A stretch of DNA of 64,000 nucleotides from Chroococcidiopsis thermalis PCC 7203 (GTDB lineage: Bacteria; Cyanobacteriota; Cyanobacteriia; Cyanobacteriales; Chroococcidiopsidaceae): positions 3,150,336 to 3,214,335 of the forward strand of contig NC_019695.1 of NCBI RefSeq assembly GCF_000317125.1. The letters are read 5' to 3'. A program made the translations under genes and the position numbers. The notes under the pieces are model-generated. The model saw only the letters and a list, made by a program, of their open reading frames with translations, made no database searches and had not been told where the DNA came from. Of this stretch, positions 17,149 through 25,988 are shown piece after piece; position 1 is the first letter of the stretch, and every line of letters begins with the position of its first letter.

Positions 17149-17970
17149 ATGGATGAGATAAAAACTATGGATAGCAATGCAGTAAAACAAAACGTGAGAA
17201 CGGCTTACGGTAAAATTGCTCAACAACAGACAGGTTGTGGCTGTGGTACTCCTACCACTGACACAACAGAATTTGCTGTTGCTTTAGGTTATGCAGAAGC
17301 GGAACTCAATACAATTCCAGCCGAGGCAAATTTAGGATTGAGTTGTGGTAATCCTACTGATTTAGCGCAACTCAAGCCAGGTGAGATTGTTCTCGATTTA
17401 GGTTCGGGTGGGGGTTTTGATTGTTTTATTGCTGCGACGAAAGTTGGTGCTACAGGCAAAGCGATCGGTGTAGATATGACACCAGAGATGATCGCCAAAG
17501 CAACAGAAAATGCTCAAAAATCGAATGTACAAAATGTAGAATTTAGATTGGGAGAAATTGAAAACTTACCCCTAGCAGACGAGACTGTAGACGTAGTTAT
17601 TAGTAATTGTGTCATCAACCTATCTCCCGATAAACCAAAAGTCTTCCAAGAAATTTATCGAGTTTTAAAACCAAATGGCAGAATTGCCATTTCCGATACA
17701 GCACTCAAACAGCAACTTTCTGAGTCAGTGCGACAAGATATTGCTGCTTATGTTGGTTGTGTAGCTGGTGCTTTATTAGTAGATGAATACCAAAAGATTG
17801 TTGAAACTGCTGGATTTCAAAATGTCAAGGTAACAGTCAAACAAGCATCTTCTTGTTGTGGAGATGCAGAAACAAAAGATCCAATTGGGCAAGCAATTGT
17901 GGCTGCGTCAGGAGTTGATGCAGCTTGGCAAAATGATGTTGTCAGCGTCTACGTAGAAGGATTTAAGTAA
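17149..17970 (+). CDS. arsM: Arsenite S-adenosylmethionine methyltransferase ArsM
   Basis: ArsM methylates As(III) stepwise to volatile or exportable methylarsenicals. The class I SAM-binding motif is VLDLGSGGGFDCFIAATKVG. The four family cysteines are in place: GCGCG near the N-terminus, LGLSCGNP, the central ISNCVINLSPDK and YVGCVAGALL. A vicinal SSCCGD pair lies near the C-terminus. The start is uncertain: ATG 17149 or ATG 17167; ATG 17113 overlaps the operator and is unlikely. It diverges from the second arsR, whose operators lie immediately upstream. Confidence 0.93.
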   Translation: MDEIKTMDSNAVKQNVRTAYGKIAQQQTGCGCGTPTTDTTEFAVALGYAEAELNTIPAEANLGLSCGNPTDLAQLKPGEIVLDLGSGGGFDCFIAATKVGATGKAIGVDMTPEMIAKATENAQKSNVQNVEFRLGEIENLPLADETVDVVISNCVINLSPDKPKVFQEIYRVLKPNGRIAISDTALKQQLSESVRQDIAAYVGCVAGALLVDEYQKIVETAGFQNVKVTVKQASSCCGDAETKDPIGQAIVAASGVDAAWQNDVVSVYVEGFK

Positions 17971-18097
17971 TTCAAAAGTCAAAAACCACAAGTCAAAAGA
18001 TGAGTATTTCAACTAAAAGGATTCAGCTAAATTAGCTTTCTATCTAAGTAGAAAAGTTTTCTCAAGCCAAAATCTCAAATCATAGATTGTCTCAGAT

Positions 18098-19441
18098 TTA
18101 ACTGATTTTATGGTAGTAGCTAAAAGCGGTATCTGTGCTAAAACTTACTTTTTTGACTTTTGACTTTTGACTTTCAACTTTTACCTTTCTTCGCTGGTGA
18201 CGCAATTTCTCTAAGCGAATGCGCAGTGCTGAGATTGCTTCCTGAATTGGCACAAGTTGCCAGCGCTGCCTCCAGAATCCCTCTGTTTGCTGACGCTGTT
18301 CTACCTTTTCCCAAAGTAAACCGAATGTCTGAGGTTGAGCTAACTCTGACATTAACCACAACCAGTTCACACCTAAAGCATTTGCTAATAAAGCGATCGC
18401 ATTATGAGTTGGCTGATAGTCACAAAGATAACTCCACCACAAAACTCTTAACTGATGTCGCCACTCAAATCGAGCTTCGACTTCAGCCGCCGACTCTACC
18501 AGAAATTGTTGCTGCGATCGCCCCATTTCCACCCATTTGCTCAGTTGGTTTGCCAATCCTACATCTGTGCGTCCTGTAGTTCGAGCTGACGTGAAGACAC
18601 GCACGCGGGTACTATGACGAAAACGGGCATTGACTCGCAATAGTGCTTGGTAGAACGCTACATCTTCAGGAGTACGGACTGGTTGCATTCCTCCTGCTTG
18701 AGCGTACATCTCCACTGTGACGGCAAGGCTTGCCCCGTAGTGTTGAAAGTGGCGGGGTAAAATATCGATTGGATCGGGTTCTAAATAAGTTTCTAACTCG
18801 GCAATCAGAAAGCGATAACCGACTTCGCGCAAATGACAAGCTCTTGTATAAGGATCTAAAGCCGTGCGACCCTCACGATCTGTAATAATTCGTCCTCCTA
18901 CAGCGTCAGCACCGCTGGCGATTTCGTCTAAAATAGCAGCGATCCAAGTCGGCGTAACCCGCGAATCTCCATCTGTAGAGGCGATAACTCGTCTTTCACC
19001 ACCAATAGAACTCAGACGACGATAGGCTTCATCCATCAGGACTTGACGCACTCGACCGATATAAGCCTCAGCCGCAGGGAAGGTTTTTTCAACTACGTGT
19101 AGAACCAGATCTGGATGAGTAGTAGCAAAATTACGGGCGATCGCGGCTGATTCATCACTGCAATTATTTGCTAGCAGCACGATCTCATAACGATTGCGAT
19201 CCAGCAACTTTCCAGTTAAATCGAGCTGATCGTACAAAGCCAAGAGCGTACTCTCTAAATTCTCGGCTTCGTTGCGCACGGGAACGATAACGCAAACTTG
19301 ACACTGAGGTAGTGGCGGAGTTGTAACTAAAGGCTGATGAAATCGCTCGAACAACCAACTTTGATAGGATGATGCTTCGCGATCGCGCCAATTCTTTTTG
19401 CCATACTGAAAAACACGCCGAGGCGTGTCAGTCCAATTCAT
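18098..19441 (-). CDS. Glycosyltransferase family 2 protein
   Basis: About 447 residues from ATG 19441. The GT-A nucleotide-sugar fold is visible: CVIVPVRNEAENLESTLLAL, then VLLANNCSDESA, and a DGDSR (DxD-like) metal site in ASTDGDSRVTPTWI, followed by the acceptor-side segment GGMQPVRTPEDVAFYQAL. There is no obvious membrane helix, so it is probably cytoplasmic or peripheral. Substrates are unknown. The C-terminal tail (KVKVESQKSKVKK) is translated from heptad repeats of the TTTTGAC type, which extend the protein past its natural end. Confidence 0.8.
   Translation of the reverse strand: MNWTDTPRRVFQYGKKNWRDREASSYQSWLFERFHQPLVTTPPLPQCQVCVIVPVRNEAENLESTLLALYDQLDLTGKLLDRNRYEIVLLANNCSDESAAIARNFATTHPDLVLHVVEKTFPAAEAYIGRVRQVLMDEAYRRLSSIGGERRVIASTDGDSRVTPTWIAAILDEIASGADAVGGRIITDREGRTALDPYTRACHLREVGYRFLIAELETYLEPDPIDILPRHFQHYGASLAVTVEMYAQAGGMQPVRTPEDVAFYQALLRVNARFRHSTRVRVFTSARTTGRTDVGLANQLSKWVEMGRSQQQFLVESAAEVEARFEWRHQLRVLWWSYLCDYQPTHNAIALLANALGVNWLWLMSELAQPQTFGLLWEKVEQRQQTEGFWRQRWQLVPIQEAISALRIRLEKLRHQRRKVKVESQKSKVKKVSFSTDTAFSYYHKIS
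18150..18184. repeat. Heptanucleotide STRR, (TTTTGAC)n, inside a gene end
   Basis: Four to five TTTTGAC/TTTCAAC units within the last codons of the glycosyltransferase gene. Because 7 is not a multiple of 3, the unit is read in all three frames, giving the Lys/Ser/Val-rich tail. Confidence 0.9.
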
Positions 19442-19757
19442 CACGATTTGTAAAAACTTTGTTACTTGTTAATTTTGCTACTTGAATCAGGAAAATGAAA
19501 TCTGTCCAGTGGTTGATTATTGCTATTAAAGTAACTCCTAAAATGGGTATGACTTTAAAAGTCACATAGGCTATTCAGTCGAAATCTGCTTGAAAAATGA
19601 CGTAAAAGGAGATGGAGACAAAAGAGATCGAATATAAGAGTTTCAAGTCTATGTGACCTTCAATACATAACTTAGTCTATCCAACTGAGGATAGGTAGCA
19701 TGTTTTTCGTACTGAGAAATTGCTAGATAAATATTTAAAGTAAATTAGGGCGTATCA
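19442..19757. other. Intergenic region between divergent genes
   Basis: No gene seen. GTCACATAG (19561-19569) and its reverse complement CTATGTGAC (19649-19657) are separated by 79 bp, which may be chance or a looping site. The promoters of both flanking genes must be here. Confidence 0.45.
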
Positions 19758-20504
19758 ATGGCATTATTGAGGAAAGAGTTACCACCCGACCGGAAGACCT
19801 CTGAAGAAGAACGTTTTCAAGATGACTATTATTCTTACTTTGAGGCTCCTGAAAATGCTACGCGGTATGCCCCTTCAGTTTGGTTTCTCAATGAAGCTTT
19901 TCAGCAACAGTCATTTTCCGTACTAGATTTGGGATGTGGCAACGCAGCTTTGAGTAAATATTTACCAGAGCGTTGTGAATATGTTGGAGTCGATCATAGT
20001 GAAGCAGCGATCGAACAATGTTTAAGCCTATATCCTAACAAGCAATTCATTGCCAAAGATTTATCAATATTACTACCGGAACTAGCTTCAGAAAATAAGA
20101 AGTTTGATGCAGTAGTACTAGCTGGGCTACTATTCCACAATGTTGATAAAGAAACTTTGGAGAAAAAAGACGATCGAGAACTGATTCAATTTTGTTTGAG
20201 TCAGTTGACAAGCGAAAAGGGATATTTGGTTATTATTGTGCCTTTTGCCTATGGCAACCATCCATCGCACAATCTGTTTGTTCGAGCCGAATGGTTGCAA
20301 AAGTTAGTAGAAGATATGCTGAATGCGGCAAAGGCAAAAATTGTCTACGAAAATATCTCTCTCCAAATCGGGTTGGATGAACGAGTTCGGCAGCAGAAGC
20401 AAATCCCTGACTGGTTTGTGCCAGATAGCAATGCAGATTATGCCAACAATTATGCTGGAACGTATATGGCGGCTTGGACGTTTATTGCTTCAGCTAATGG
20501 GTAA
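19758..20504 (+). CDS. Class I SAM-dependent methyltransferase
   Basis: A 248-residue protein. Motif I is VLDLGCGNAALSKYLPERCEYVGVDHSE and motif II lies at FDAVVLAGLLFHNVDKE, both of the class I Rossmann type. The N-terminus is hydrophilic and precedes an FEAPENATRYAPSVWFLNEAF helix that may bind the acceptor. No substrate-defining motif is recognised. ATG 19758 is the natural start. It is unlinked to an obvious pathway; the divergent gene is a glycosyltransferase, so a role in a glycan or lipid is possible but unproven. Confidence 0.75.
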   Translation: MALLRKELPPDRKTSEEERFQDDYYSYFEAPENATRYAPSVWFLNEAFQQQSFSVLDLGCGNAALSKYLPERCEYVGVDHSEAAIEQCLSLYPNKQFIAKDLSILLPELASENKKFDAVVLAGLLFHNVDKETLEKKDDRELIQFCLSQLTSEKGYLVIIVPFAYGNHPSHNLFVRAEWLQKLVEDMLNAAKAKIVYENISLQIGLDERVRQQKQIPDWFVPDSNADYANNYAGTYMAAWTFIASANG

Positions 20505-20528
20505 TTGCTGATTTCACTACTCTTGTAC

Positions 20529-20548
20529 GGGCGCATAGATGTGCGCCC
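20529..20548. terminator. GGGCGCA hairpin downstream of the methyltransferase
   Basis: GGGCGCA and TGCGCCC form a 7-bp stem. It is close in sequence to the palindrome at 8286-8313. It probably ends transcription or is a dispersed repeat. Confidence 0.5.
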
Positions 20549-20639
20549 CTACTACTCATTAAATAACCAACGGTAGATGTATCGTGCAGTAACGATGACT
20601 GAAGATTATTAGTAGTTATCTCAAGGATGAAGCAGATAA

Positions 20640-21731
20640 ATGCACAGCGACATCGTAACCTCAAGCGCTGAGCCAAAGATTACGCCAACGCTAACAGCCA
20701 CTCAATACTATGAACAGGCACAGCAGTTTATTCAACTGCTAGAAATGGAAGATCTAGATCGAAAGCTAACTGCACAGCCTCAAATCGCGACTGAGTTTGA
20801 AAAAGCGATCGCCACGGCAATTGAGGCGGCTTATTCGCAAGGATCTAGCGATGATGCAGCACATCTGTTTCTCCAGCGCGTACTTTATCGCATCAATCGG
20901 CTAAAACTATTTTGGTACGACGATTTGCGGCGCTATACTAACGAGCGATCGCCTTACTTGAGCCAGATCCGCGATCGAATTGAGGAAGTTTGGCAGCAGT
21001 GGGAATTAAGCCAATTCGATCTCGTTGCGTTTCAAGGCATAGATATCAGACAAGCACTGCTCGATCGCGTCGCTGTCGATCTCGAACCACCATTGTCTGA
21101 CGATGCTCGGTACTTTCGCGATCGCGTCGGTGAAGCAGGCTACCGTCGTCTGTTGGCGATCGCTTCTCTAGATGGATTAGTAGAAGCAAGCCAGCTATCC
21201 CGCACTCTGGGAGGCGTTGCGAATGAAGTGCATTCTGTATTGACAAGATTACTTGTAGAAGAATACGGTGGTGGTCGGTTGGCACGCAAGCACTCTTCCC
21301 ACTTTACGACAATGCTTGAAGCAGTGGAAATGCAAACTCAACCAGAGGCGTATTTCGATCTCGTACCTTGGGAGGTGCTAGCAAACATCAATCATAGTTT
21401 CTTGCTTACCGAACGCAAGCGTTACTTCCTGCGTTACATTGGTGGATTGCTCTATGGAGAGCTTTCCGTGCCAGCTGGGTTTCGCAACTACCGAGCTGCT
21501 GGCGAACGGCTGGGACTATCAGCAAACGCCATGAGCTATTGGGATTTGCATATCAAGGTAGATGAATTGCACGGTCGCTGGATGTTAGATGACGTTGCCT
21601 TACCACTCATATCTCAATATCCTGATGATGCATGGGAAATGGTATTAGGCTACGACCAGCAAAAGTTTTTGAGCGATCGCGCAGGTGCTGCGGTAACGCG
21701 ATCGGTGCGGGAAGCAGAGCAAATGAGATGA
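20640..21731 (+). CDS. Heme-oxygenase-like iron-containing redox enzyme family protein
   Basis: A 363-residue helical protein with the ligand pattern of the heme-oxygenase-like di-metal oxidase/oxygenase (HDO) group: a LVEEYGGGRLARKHSSHF stretch near residue 210 and a later WDLHIKVDELHGRWML (HxxxDxxH) near residue 310. The carboxylates and histidines of these two segments would bind two irons. Relatives include UndA and the SznF central domain, so oxidative chemistry on a small amine or fatty-acid-like substrate is plausible. The substrate is unknown and no obvious partner lies next to it. Confidence 0.75.
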   Translation: MHSDIVTSSAEPKITPTLTATQYYEQAQQFIQLLEMEDLDRKLTAQPQIATEFEKAIATAIEAAYSQGSSDDAAHLFLQRVLYRINRLKLFWYDDLRRYTNERSPYLSQIRDRIEEVWQQWELSQFDLVAFQGIDIRQALLDRVAVDLEPPLSDDARYFRDRVGEAGYRRLLAIASLDGLVEASQLSRTLGGVANEVHSVLTRLLVEEYGGGRLARKHSSHFTTMLEAVEMQTQPEAYFDLVPWEVLANINHSFLLTERKRYFLRYIGGLLYGELSVPAGFRNYRAAGERLGLSANAMSYWDLHIKVDELHGRWMLDDVALPLISQYPDDAWEMVLGYDQQKFLSDRAGAAVTRSVREAEQMR

Positions 21732-21738
21732 TAAAAAA

Positions 21739-21769
21739 GCCCCCCTTTTTAAGGGGGGTTGGGGGGATC
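21739..21769. repeat. CCCCCCTTTTTAAGGGGGG hairpin, family B
   Basis: GCCCCCCTTTTTAAGGGGGG followed by TTGGGGGGATC, directly after the oxidase stop and convergent with the next gene. It could serve as a terminator for both. Confidence 0.75.
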
Positions 21770-21786
21770 TCCGAGATATCTTGCAA

Positions 21787-22503
21787 TTACAAACAAGTTA
21801 TCAACTGAGAAAATTCTGTAGATAAATCGACTTTGCAACTACGTTTTTTGGTAAATAAAACACCTGCTAAAAGATAGATATTTTCCGAACAAAACGCTCT
21901 GTTATCCTTTTGTAGCTCTTGAATTCTGTTTTTAACTTTTTGCTCGGAGCTATAATAGCCAAACTTTAGAGGCGAAATCATGAAATTGCTAACAGAGTAT
22001 CCTTGGGCGATCGCGTAGTTAATTAATCCGACTGGATTAGAATAACTAGAAACCATAACCAGGACATTTTCGTAATTTAACGTTAACAGCTTTTGAGTAA
22101 TTGTAATTCCTTCTAACCCGCCATGTAATAAAGGCTGCAAAAGCTTATTGTCTATTGCTGGTAAATAAGGCGGGTTTGAAATCAGATATTTAGCCTGTGG
22201 TTTAGTAGCATCAAAAAAGCAGCGATTATCTACTTTATACTTGTCGCTAAGTTCGTATGCTTCAACCTTTAAATTCGCCTCTTGACAAGCTAAATTATTT
22301 AACTCAAATCCATGTACAATTCCGTTGAAATTTGTTCTTAGTAGTGACTGAATTATAGGACTACCATCGCCAGAGCCAAATTCTATTATAGATTCTGAGT
22401 TAGAACAATTATTTAAAACCAAAGTTTCTACACAATGTGAATAAAAATTAGATTCTTCTGGACAAAAGAAAATATTTTGTAAGGCTTGGGGTGAGGTAAG
22501 CAT
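21787..22503 (-). CDS. SAM-dependent methyltransferase with NPPY motif
   Basis: A 238-residue protein starting at ATG 22503. A class I SAM-binding motif reads IIEFGSGDGSPIIQSLL and is followed by YLISNPPYLPAIDN. NPPY is the catalytic loop of enzymes that methylate a planar amide or exocyclic nitrogen (HemK/PrmC-like or N6-adenine/N5-glutamine). The overall protein is shorter than PrmC and lacks its N-terminal helical domain, so the substrate is not assigned. The next gene is read in the same direction but 120 bp away. Confidence 0.75.
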   Translation of the reverse strand: MLTSPQALQNIFFCPEESNFYSHCVETLVLNNCSNSESIIEFGSGDGSPIIQSLLRTNFNGIVHGFELNNLACQEANLKVEAYELSDKYKVDNRCFFDATKPQAKYLISNPPYLPAIDNKLLQPLLHGGLEGITITQKLLTLNYENVLVMVSSYSNPVGLINYAIAQGYSVSNFMISPLKFGYYSSEQKVKNRIQELQKDNRAFCSENIYLLAGVLFTKKRSCKVDLSTEFSQLITCL

Positions 22504-22620
22504 GTAACTCTATACGACGATGACTATAAAAACAGTAATGTACGAACATTTTTATCAGCATCCATCTCAAGAGTTATAGCCCAACTCGCTAGTTTATTTT
22601 TAGATTGATTTTTTTTAGTA

Positions 22621-23898
22621 TTATTTATCACACTTTTCTAAATCTAGAGGAATAAAATAAAGGGTGAATATTCCTGGGATTGCTAAAAAACATATCAAAA
22701 TAAAAAACATGGGATAGCCTAAAACCTGCTGAAGATAGCCGCTGATGAATCCAGGGATCATCATTCCCAAAGCCATAATGCCTGTAGAAATAGCAAAATG
22801 AGAGGTTTTGTATTCTTCCTTGGCAATATAAATTAAATAAACGCTATAAGCTGCCATTCCCAATCCATAACCGAATTGTTCTATAGCTACTAATACATAA
22901 ACTAATGTAATCGCAGGCTGAGTGTAAGCCATATAAACATAAAATAAGTTAGGTAAATTCAGAGCGATCGCCATCCACCAAATTATTTTTCTAAGCTCAA
23001 ATTCAGCAATTAATATGCCACCAATTACTCCACCTAACACCAAGGCAAAAGTTCCGATAGTTCCGTAAGCTAATCCGACATCTGAAGTAGAAAGCCCTAG
23101 TCCTCCAACTGCGGTTTCATCCAACAAAAAAGGAGCAGATATTTTTACTAACATTCCCTCTCCAAATCTGTAAAAGAGAATAAAAGCCAGAACTGCCAGA
23201 ATTTTTGATTGATTAAAGTAAGACCGAACAGTTTGAGTGTAAAAGCTAAAAATTGTCTTAACTGAGACTTTTTGCTCTATATCATTAGTAGGGATAGGTA
23301 AAAGAAACCAATGAAAAATAACGATCGCAGCAAAAATGACAGACGATAGCGCGATCGCGATCGTCCAACTTAAAGCAATATCTTCCAATTCTAGCTCTAA
23401 TTGTCCTGCCAAAAAGACAACAATTCCAGAAGCAAAAATTGTGGCGAATCTGTAAAATGTCGAGCGAATACCAACAAAAAATGCTTGTGCATCTCGTTCA
23501 AGAGCTAACATATAAAAACCGTCAGCAGCAATATCATGTGTGGCTGAAATGAATGCTCCAATTCCTAAAATTAGTAGAGAAACTAAAAAGAAGTTGGAAA
23601 CTTGAAACGAGTAAGCTAAACTTAATAAACAGATAGTCATACCCAATTGAGTGTAGATCGTCCACTTTCTTTTAGTGGCGTAACCATCTACAATTGGTCC
23701 CCAAAACATCTTTAATACCCAAGGCAAATATAAAAAACTCGTCCAAAAAGCAATCTGGGTATTATCTACACCTAATTGCTTGTAGAAAATTACAGAAACA
23801 TTGTTGATGATGACGTAAGGAACACCCTCGGCAAAATATAGCGTTGGGACAAACAGCCAAGGGGAAGACACTCGGCTGAATAAATTATCTGCATTCAT
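22621..23898 (-). CDS. AmpG-like MFS permease
   Basis: About 425 residues from ATG 23898 (MNADNLFSRVSS). Twelve hydrophobic segments and the opening PWLFVPTLYFAEGVPYVIINNVSVIFYKQLGV are typical of the AmpG/PAT branch, which imports muropeptides or acetyl-CoA-like compounds across the inner membrane. The DGYATKRKW loop stands where the MFS loop 2-3 motif is expected. The substrate here is not known. It is adjacent to the end of a family C repeat, and may be co-transcribed with the upstream Rieske/FAD gene. Confidence 0.75.
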   Translation of the reverse strand: MNADNLFSRVSSPWLFVPTLYFAEGVPYVIINNVSVIFYKQLGVDNTQIAFWTSFLYLPWVLKMFWGPIVDGYATKRKWTIYTQLGMTICLLSLAYSFQVSNFFLVSLLILGIGAFISATHDIAADGFYMLALERDAQAFFVGIRSTFYRFATIFASGIVVFLAGQLELELEDIALSWTIAIALSSVIFAAIVIFHWFLLPIPTNDIEQKVSVKTIFSFYTQTVRSYFNQSKILAVLAFILFYRFGEGMLVKISAPFLLDETAVGGLGLSTSDVGLAYGTIGTFALVLGGVIGGILIAEFELRKIIWWMAIALNLPNLFYVYMAYTQPAITLVYVLVAIEQFGYGLGMAAYSVYLIYIAKEEYKTSHFAISTGIMALGMMIPGFISGYLQQVLGYPMFFILICFLAIPGIFTLYFIPLDLEKCDK

Positions 23899-23940
23899 TT
23901 GTATTGAAATATTAAAATCGTCAAAAATTACGTAAATCAA

Positions 23941-24000
23941 GGGCGGGTTTATTCAGATATCGGTGTTGAAGTAAAATCTTCGGGTGAACCCGCCCCTACG
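23941..24000. repeat. GGGCGGGTTT-type dispersed element, family C
   Basis: GGGCGGGTTTATTCAG at the left and GGTGAACCCGCCCCTACG at the right. The TAG stop codon of the Rieske/FAD gene (23996-23998) lies inside the right end, so the element terminates that reading frame. Confidence 0.85.
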
Positions 24001-25579
24001 ATCGCAACAATTCCACCAAATCTAAATCGGGACGACGCAATTCATCTGGCGCAGGCATTCGATCCAAGCGCATCAATTCTACAATTGCAGCAGCCTCCGT
24101 ATCCCTTTGACTTGCCGCAGCAGCTAAAACGCGATCGCCCTGGACGTAAAATGCCAGAAACTCCCGTTGCTGTAAGTCACCCTGAAAGATAATTTCATCC
24201 CATTGTTCCGCGTGTCCGACATATCGTAAGGGAAACTGAAATTGCATCGTCCAAAAAATCGGTACGCCACGATACTTCACCTGCTGTCCCGCCATATTGT
24301 AAGCAGCAATGCGCCCGTGTTGTGCCGCAACCCGCCAATGTTCGATCCGCGTGGGTTCTCCCGTCCGCCAGTCTGGATATCTGGCAATGTCACCCGCAGC
24401 ATAAACGCCATCAGCAGCTTGTAAATACTCATTGACTTGGACGCTTCCATCCTTCGGGTGTAACTCCAACCCTTGCAAAAATTCAGTTGCAGGTTGAACC
24501 CCAATTCCGACTACGACTAAATCGGCATCCAAGCGATCGCCATTATCTAACACTACAGCTTCAACTTTACCGTCGCCCTCAATCTGAGTCGCTTTTCTCC
24601 CCAGATGGAACTTCACACCGTTTTCCTCATGAACTTGTTGAAATAGCTTGCCAATTTCCGCCCCTAGAATCTTTTCAAAAGGTAAGGTAGAGGGGGATAC
24701 TACCGTCACCTCTAAACCCCGTTGAGTTAATCCAGAAGCGGCTTCCATGCCAATAAAACTAGACCCGATAACGACAGCCCGTTTTGCATTACCTGCTGCC
24801 GCTAAAATGCGATCGGTATCGGCAAAGCTGCGAACGGTAAAGATATTTTGCAAGTCGCTACCAGGAACGTTAAGTTGGCGTGGCTTACCACCTGTGGCTA
24901 ACAGTAAGGCATCATATTGCAGCGACTCGCCATCGGCAAATGAGATTGATTTACTACTAACATCAACTTGCACTACCTGTTTATTCAACCAGACTTCAAT
25001 GTGGCAATCTTGGTAAAATTGAGCCGATCGCAGTGGCATATCATCTTGAGTCACTTTACCCGTCAAGTAATCCTTACTCAACCAAGTGCGATCGTATGGT
25101 AATCGGTCATCCTGCGTCACCATCACGATCCGTCCCTGATACCCCGCCACTCTTAATGTCTCGGCGGCGTGCGCCCCTGCTGCCCCTGCACCTAAAATGA
25201 CAAACGTGCGTTTATCTTCAGGGTTATACTCAGCCAGATTCGGCTGCCTGCGCCCAGCAGCATTTTCTGGAATACTAACAATAATGCGATCGCCTTCTAT
25301 TTTGACTTCATATTTTTGTAGAGAATCTAAGCCTGGAGGTTCTTGCTGTTCGCCTGTCGTCAAATCGAAGTATGCATTGTGCCAGGGACAAACAACATGG
25401 TTGTCGCACAATACCCCTTCTGCTAGCGGTGCTTGGTAGTGGGTACAATATGCCCCCAGGGCGTAATACTTATCTGCTAGACGTACCAATAATACATCAG
25501 TCTCACCTACAGAGACTTGTCGCATTTCCCCATTTTGCAAATCGTTGATATTCGCAACGACGGCTTCCAACTGCGGCAT
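23996..25579 (-). CDS. Rieske [2Fe-2S] / FAD-dependent pyridine nucleotide-disulfide oxidoreductase fusion
   Basis: A 527-residue two-domain protein of the AIFM3/NirD-like ferredoxin reductase type. Residues 1-105 form a Rieske domain with CTHYQAPLAEG and CPWHNAYF cluster ligands. The remainder is a two-Rossmann reductase: TFVILGAGAAGAHAAETL for FAD, RAVVIGSSFIGMEAASGL for NAD(P)H and GVYAAGDIARYPD near the C-terminus. It should pass electrons between NAD(P)H and an iron-sulfur partner in the cytoplasm. The partner is unknown. Starts at ATG 25579. Confidence 0.88.
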   Translation of the reverse strand: MPQLEAVVANINDLQNGEMRQVSVGETDVLLVRLADKYYALGAYCTHYQAPLAEGVLCDNHVVCPWHNAYFDLTTGEQQEPPGLDSLQKYEVKIEGDRIIVSIPENAAGRRQPNLAEYNPEDKRTFVILGAGAAGAHAAETLRVAGYQGRIVMVTQDDRLPYDRTWLSKDYLTGKVTQDDMPLRSAQFYQDCHIEVWLNKQVVQVDVSSKSISFADGESLQYDALLLATGGKPRQLNVPGSDLQNIFTVRSFADTDRILAAAGNAKRAVVIGSSFIGMEAASGLTQRGLEVTVVSPSTLPFEKILGAEIGKLFQQVHEENGVKFHLGRKATQIEGDGKVEAVVLDNGDRLDADLVVVGIGVQPATEFLQGLELHPKDGSVQVNEYLQAADGVYAAGDIARYPDWRTGEPTRIEHWRVAAQHGRIAAYNMAGQQVKYRGVPIFWTMQFQFPLRYVGHAEQWDEIIFQGDLQQREFLAFYVQGDRVLAAAASQRDTEAAAIVELMRLDRMPAPDELRRPDLDLVELLRS

Positions 25580-25606
25580 AATTACACAGAAATTGAATTT
25601 ATTCAG

Positions 25607-25658
25607 GAGGGGGTTGGGGGATCTTCAAGATCTTTGAATCGATAACCGAGGTGTATTG
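25607..25658. mobile_element. Right-hand fragment of the MITE at 45309-45429
   Basis: GGGGGTTGGGGGATCTTCAAG followed by TAACCGAGGTGTATTG repeats the right half of the 121-bp element, including the terminal inverted repeat (25643-25658, one or two differences). The left end is missing, so this is a truncated copy. Confidence 0.7.
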
Positions 25659-25741
25659 AATCGCATCCCTACCGTAGACTATCTGGCGATCGCTCCACAT
25701 TTACACCCTCTAGGGAAAGAAATCATGTAGAAACGTTAAAT

Positions 25742-25773
25742 GTGTAGAGACGTTACGTGCAACGTCTCTACAC
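25742..25773. repeat. Palindrome, dispersed family A
   Basis: GTGTAGAGACGTT, six loop bases, AACGTCTCTACAC. It is the second copy of the family seen at 4879-4906, downstream of the zinc-ribbon gene. Confidence 0.85.
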
Positions 25774-25775
25774 GT

Positions 25776-25988
25776 TTAATTCCTTTTCCGTGCTTTCCAA
25801 GTGCCACCATAGCGGTAAAAAGGATTATCCTGACTCACGATAGTCCAACAACTCTCACATACGAAAACCCAAGTTGCCGACTCGTCGTATTGTACCCGAA
25901 ACAAAATCGGTGCGGGTTGCCCACACCGATCGCAGAATTTTGTCCGAAGCTTGCGCCCCATATTCCCCGTTTTACTTCCTGTAACCAT
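25776..25988 (-). CDS. Small zinc-binding protein
   Basis: A 70-residue protein with two CxxC pairs, KFCDRCGQP and FVCESCW, and a basic tail (KARKRN). The ATG at 25988 overlaps the preceding PIN/TRAM stop by one base (TAATG), which points to translational coupling and favours the full-length start over ATG 25961. It is a conserved-type cyanobacterial zinc ribbon of unknown role. Its pairing with a predicted RNA-associated protein suggests the two act together, but that is inference. Confidence 0.75.
   Translation of the reverse strand: MVTGSKTGNMGRKLRTKFCDRCGQPAPILFRVQYDESATWVFVCESCWTIVSQDNPFYRYGGTWKARKRN

Noticed and set aside
19561-19657. GTCACATAG...CTATGTGAC inverted repeat as an operator pair
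   Set aside because: Nine-base arms 79 bp apart can occur by chance in AT-rich DNA and no regulator is indicated.
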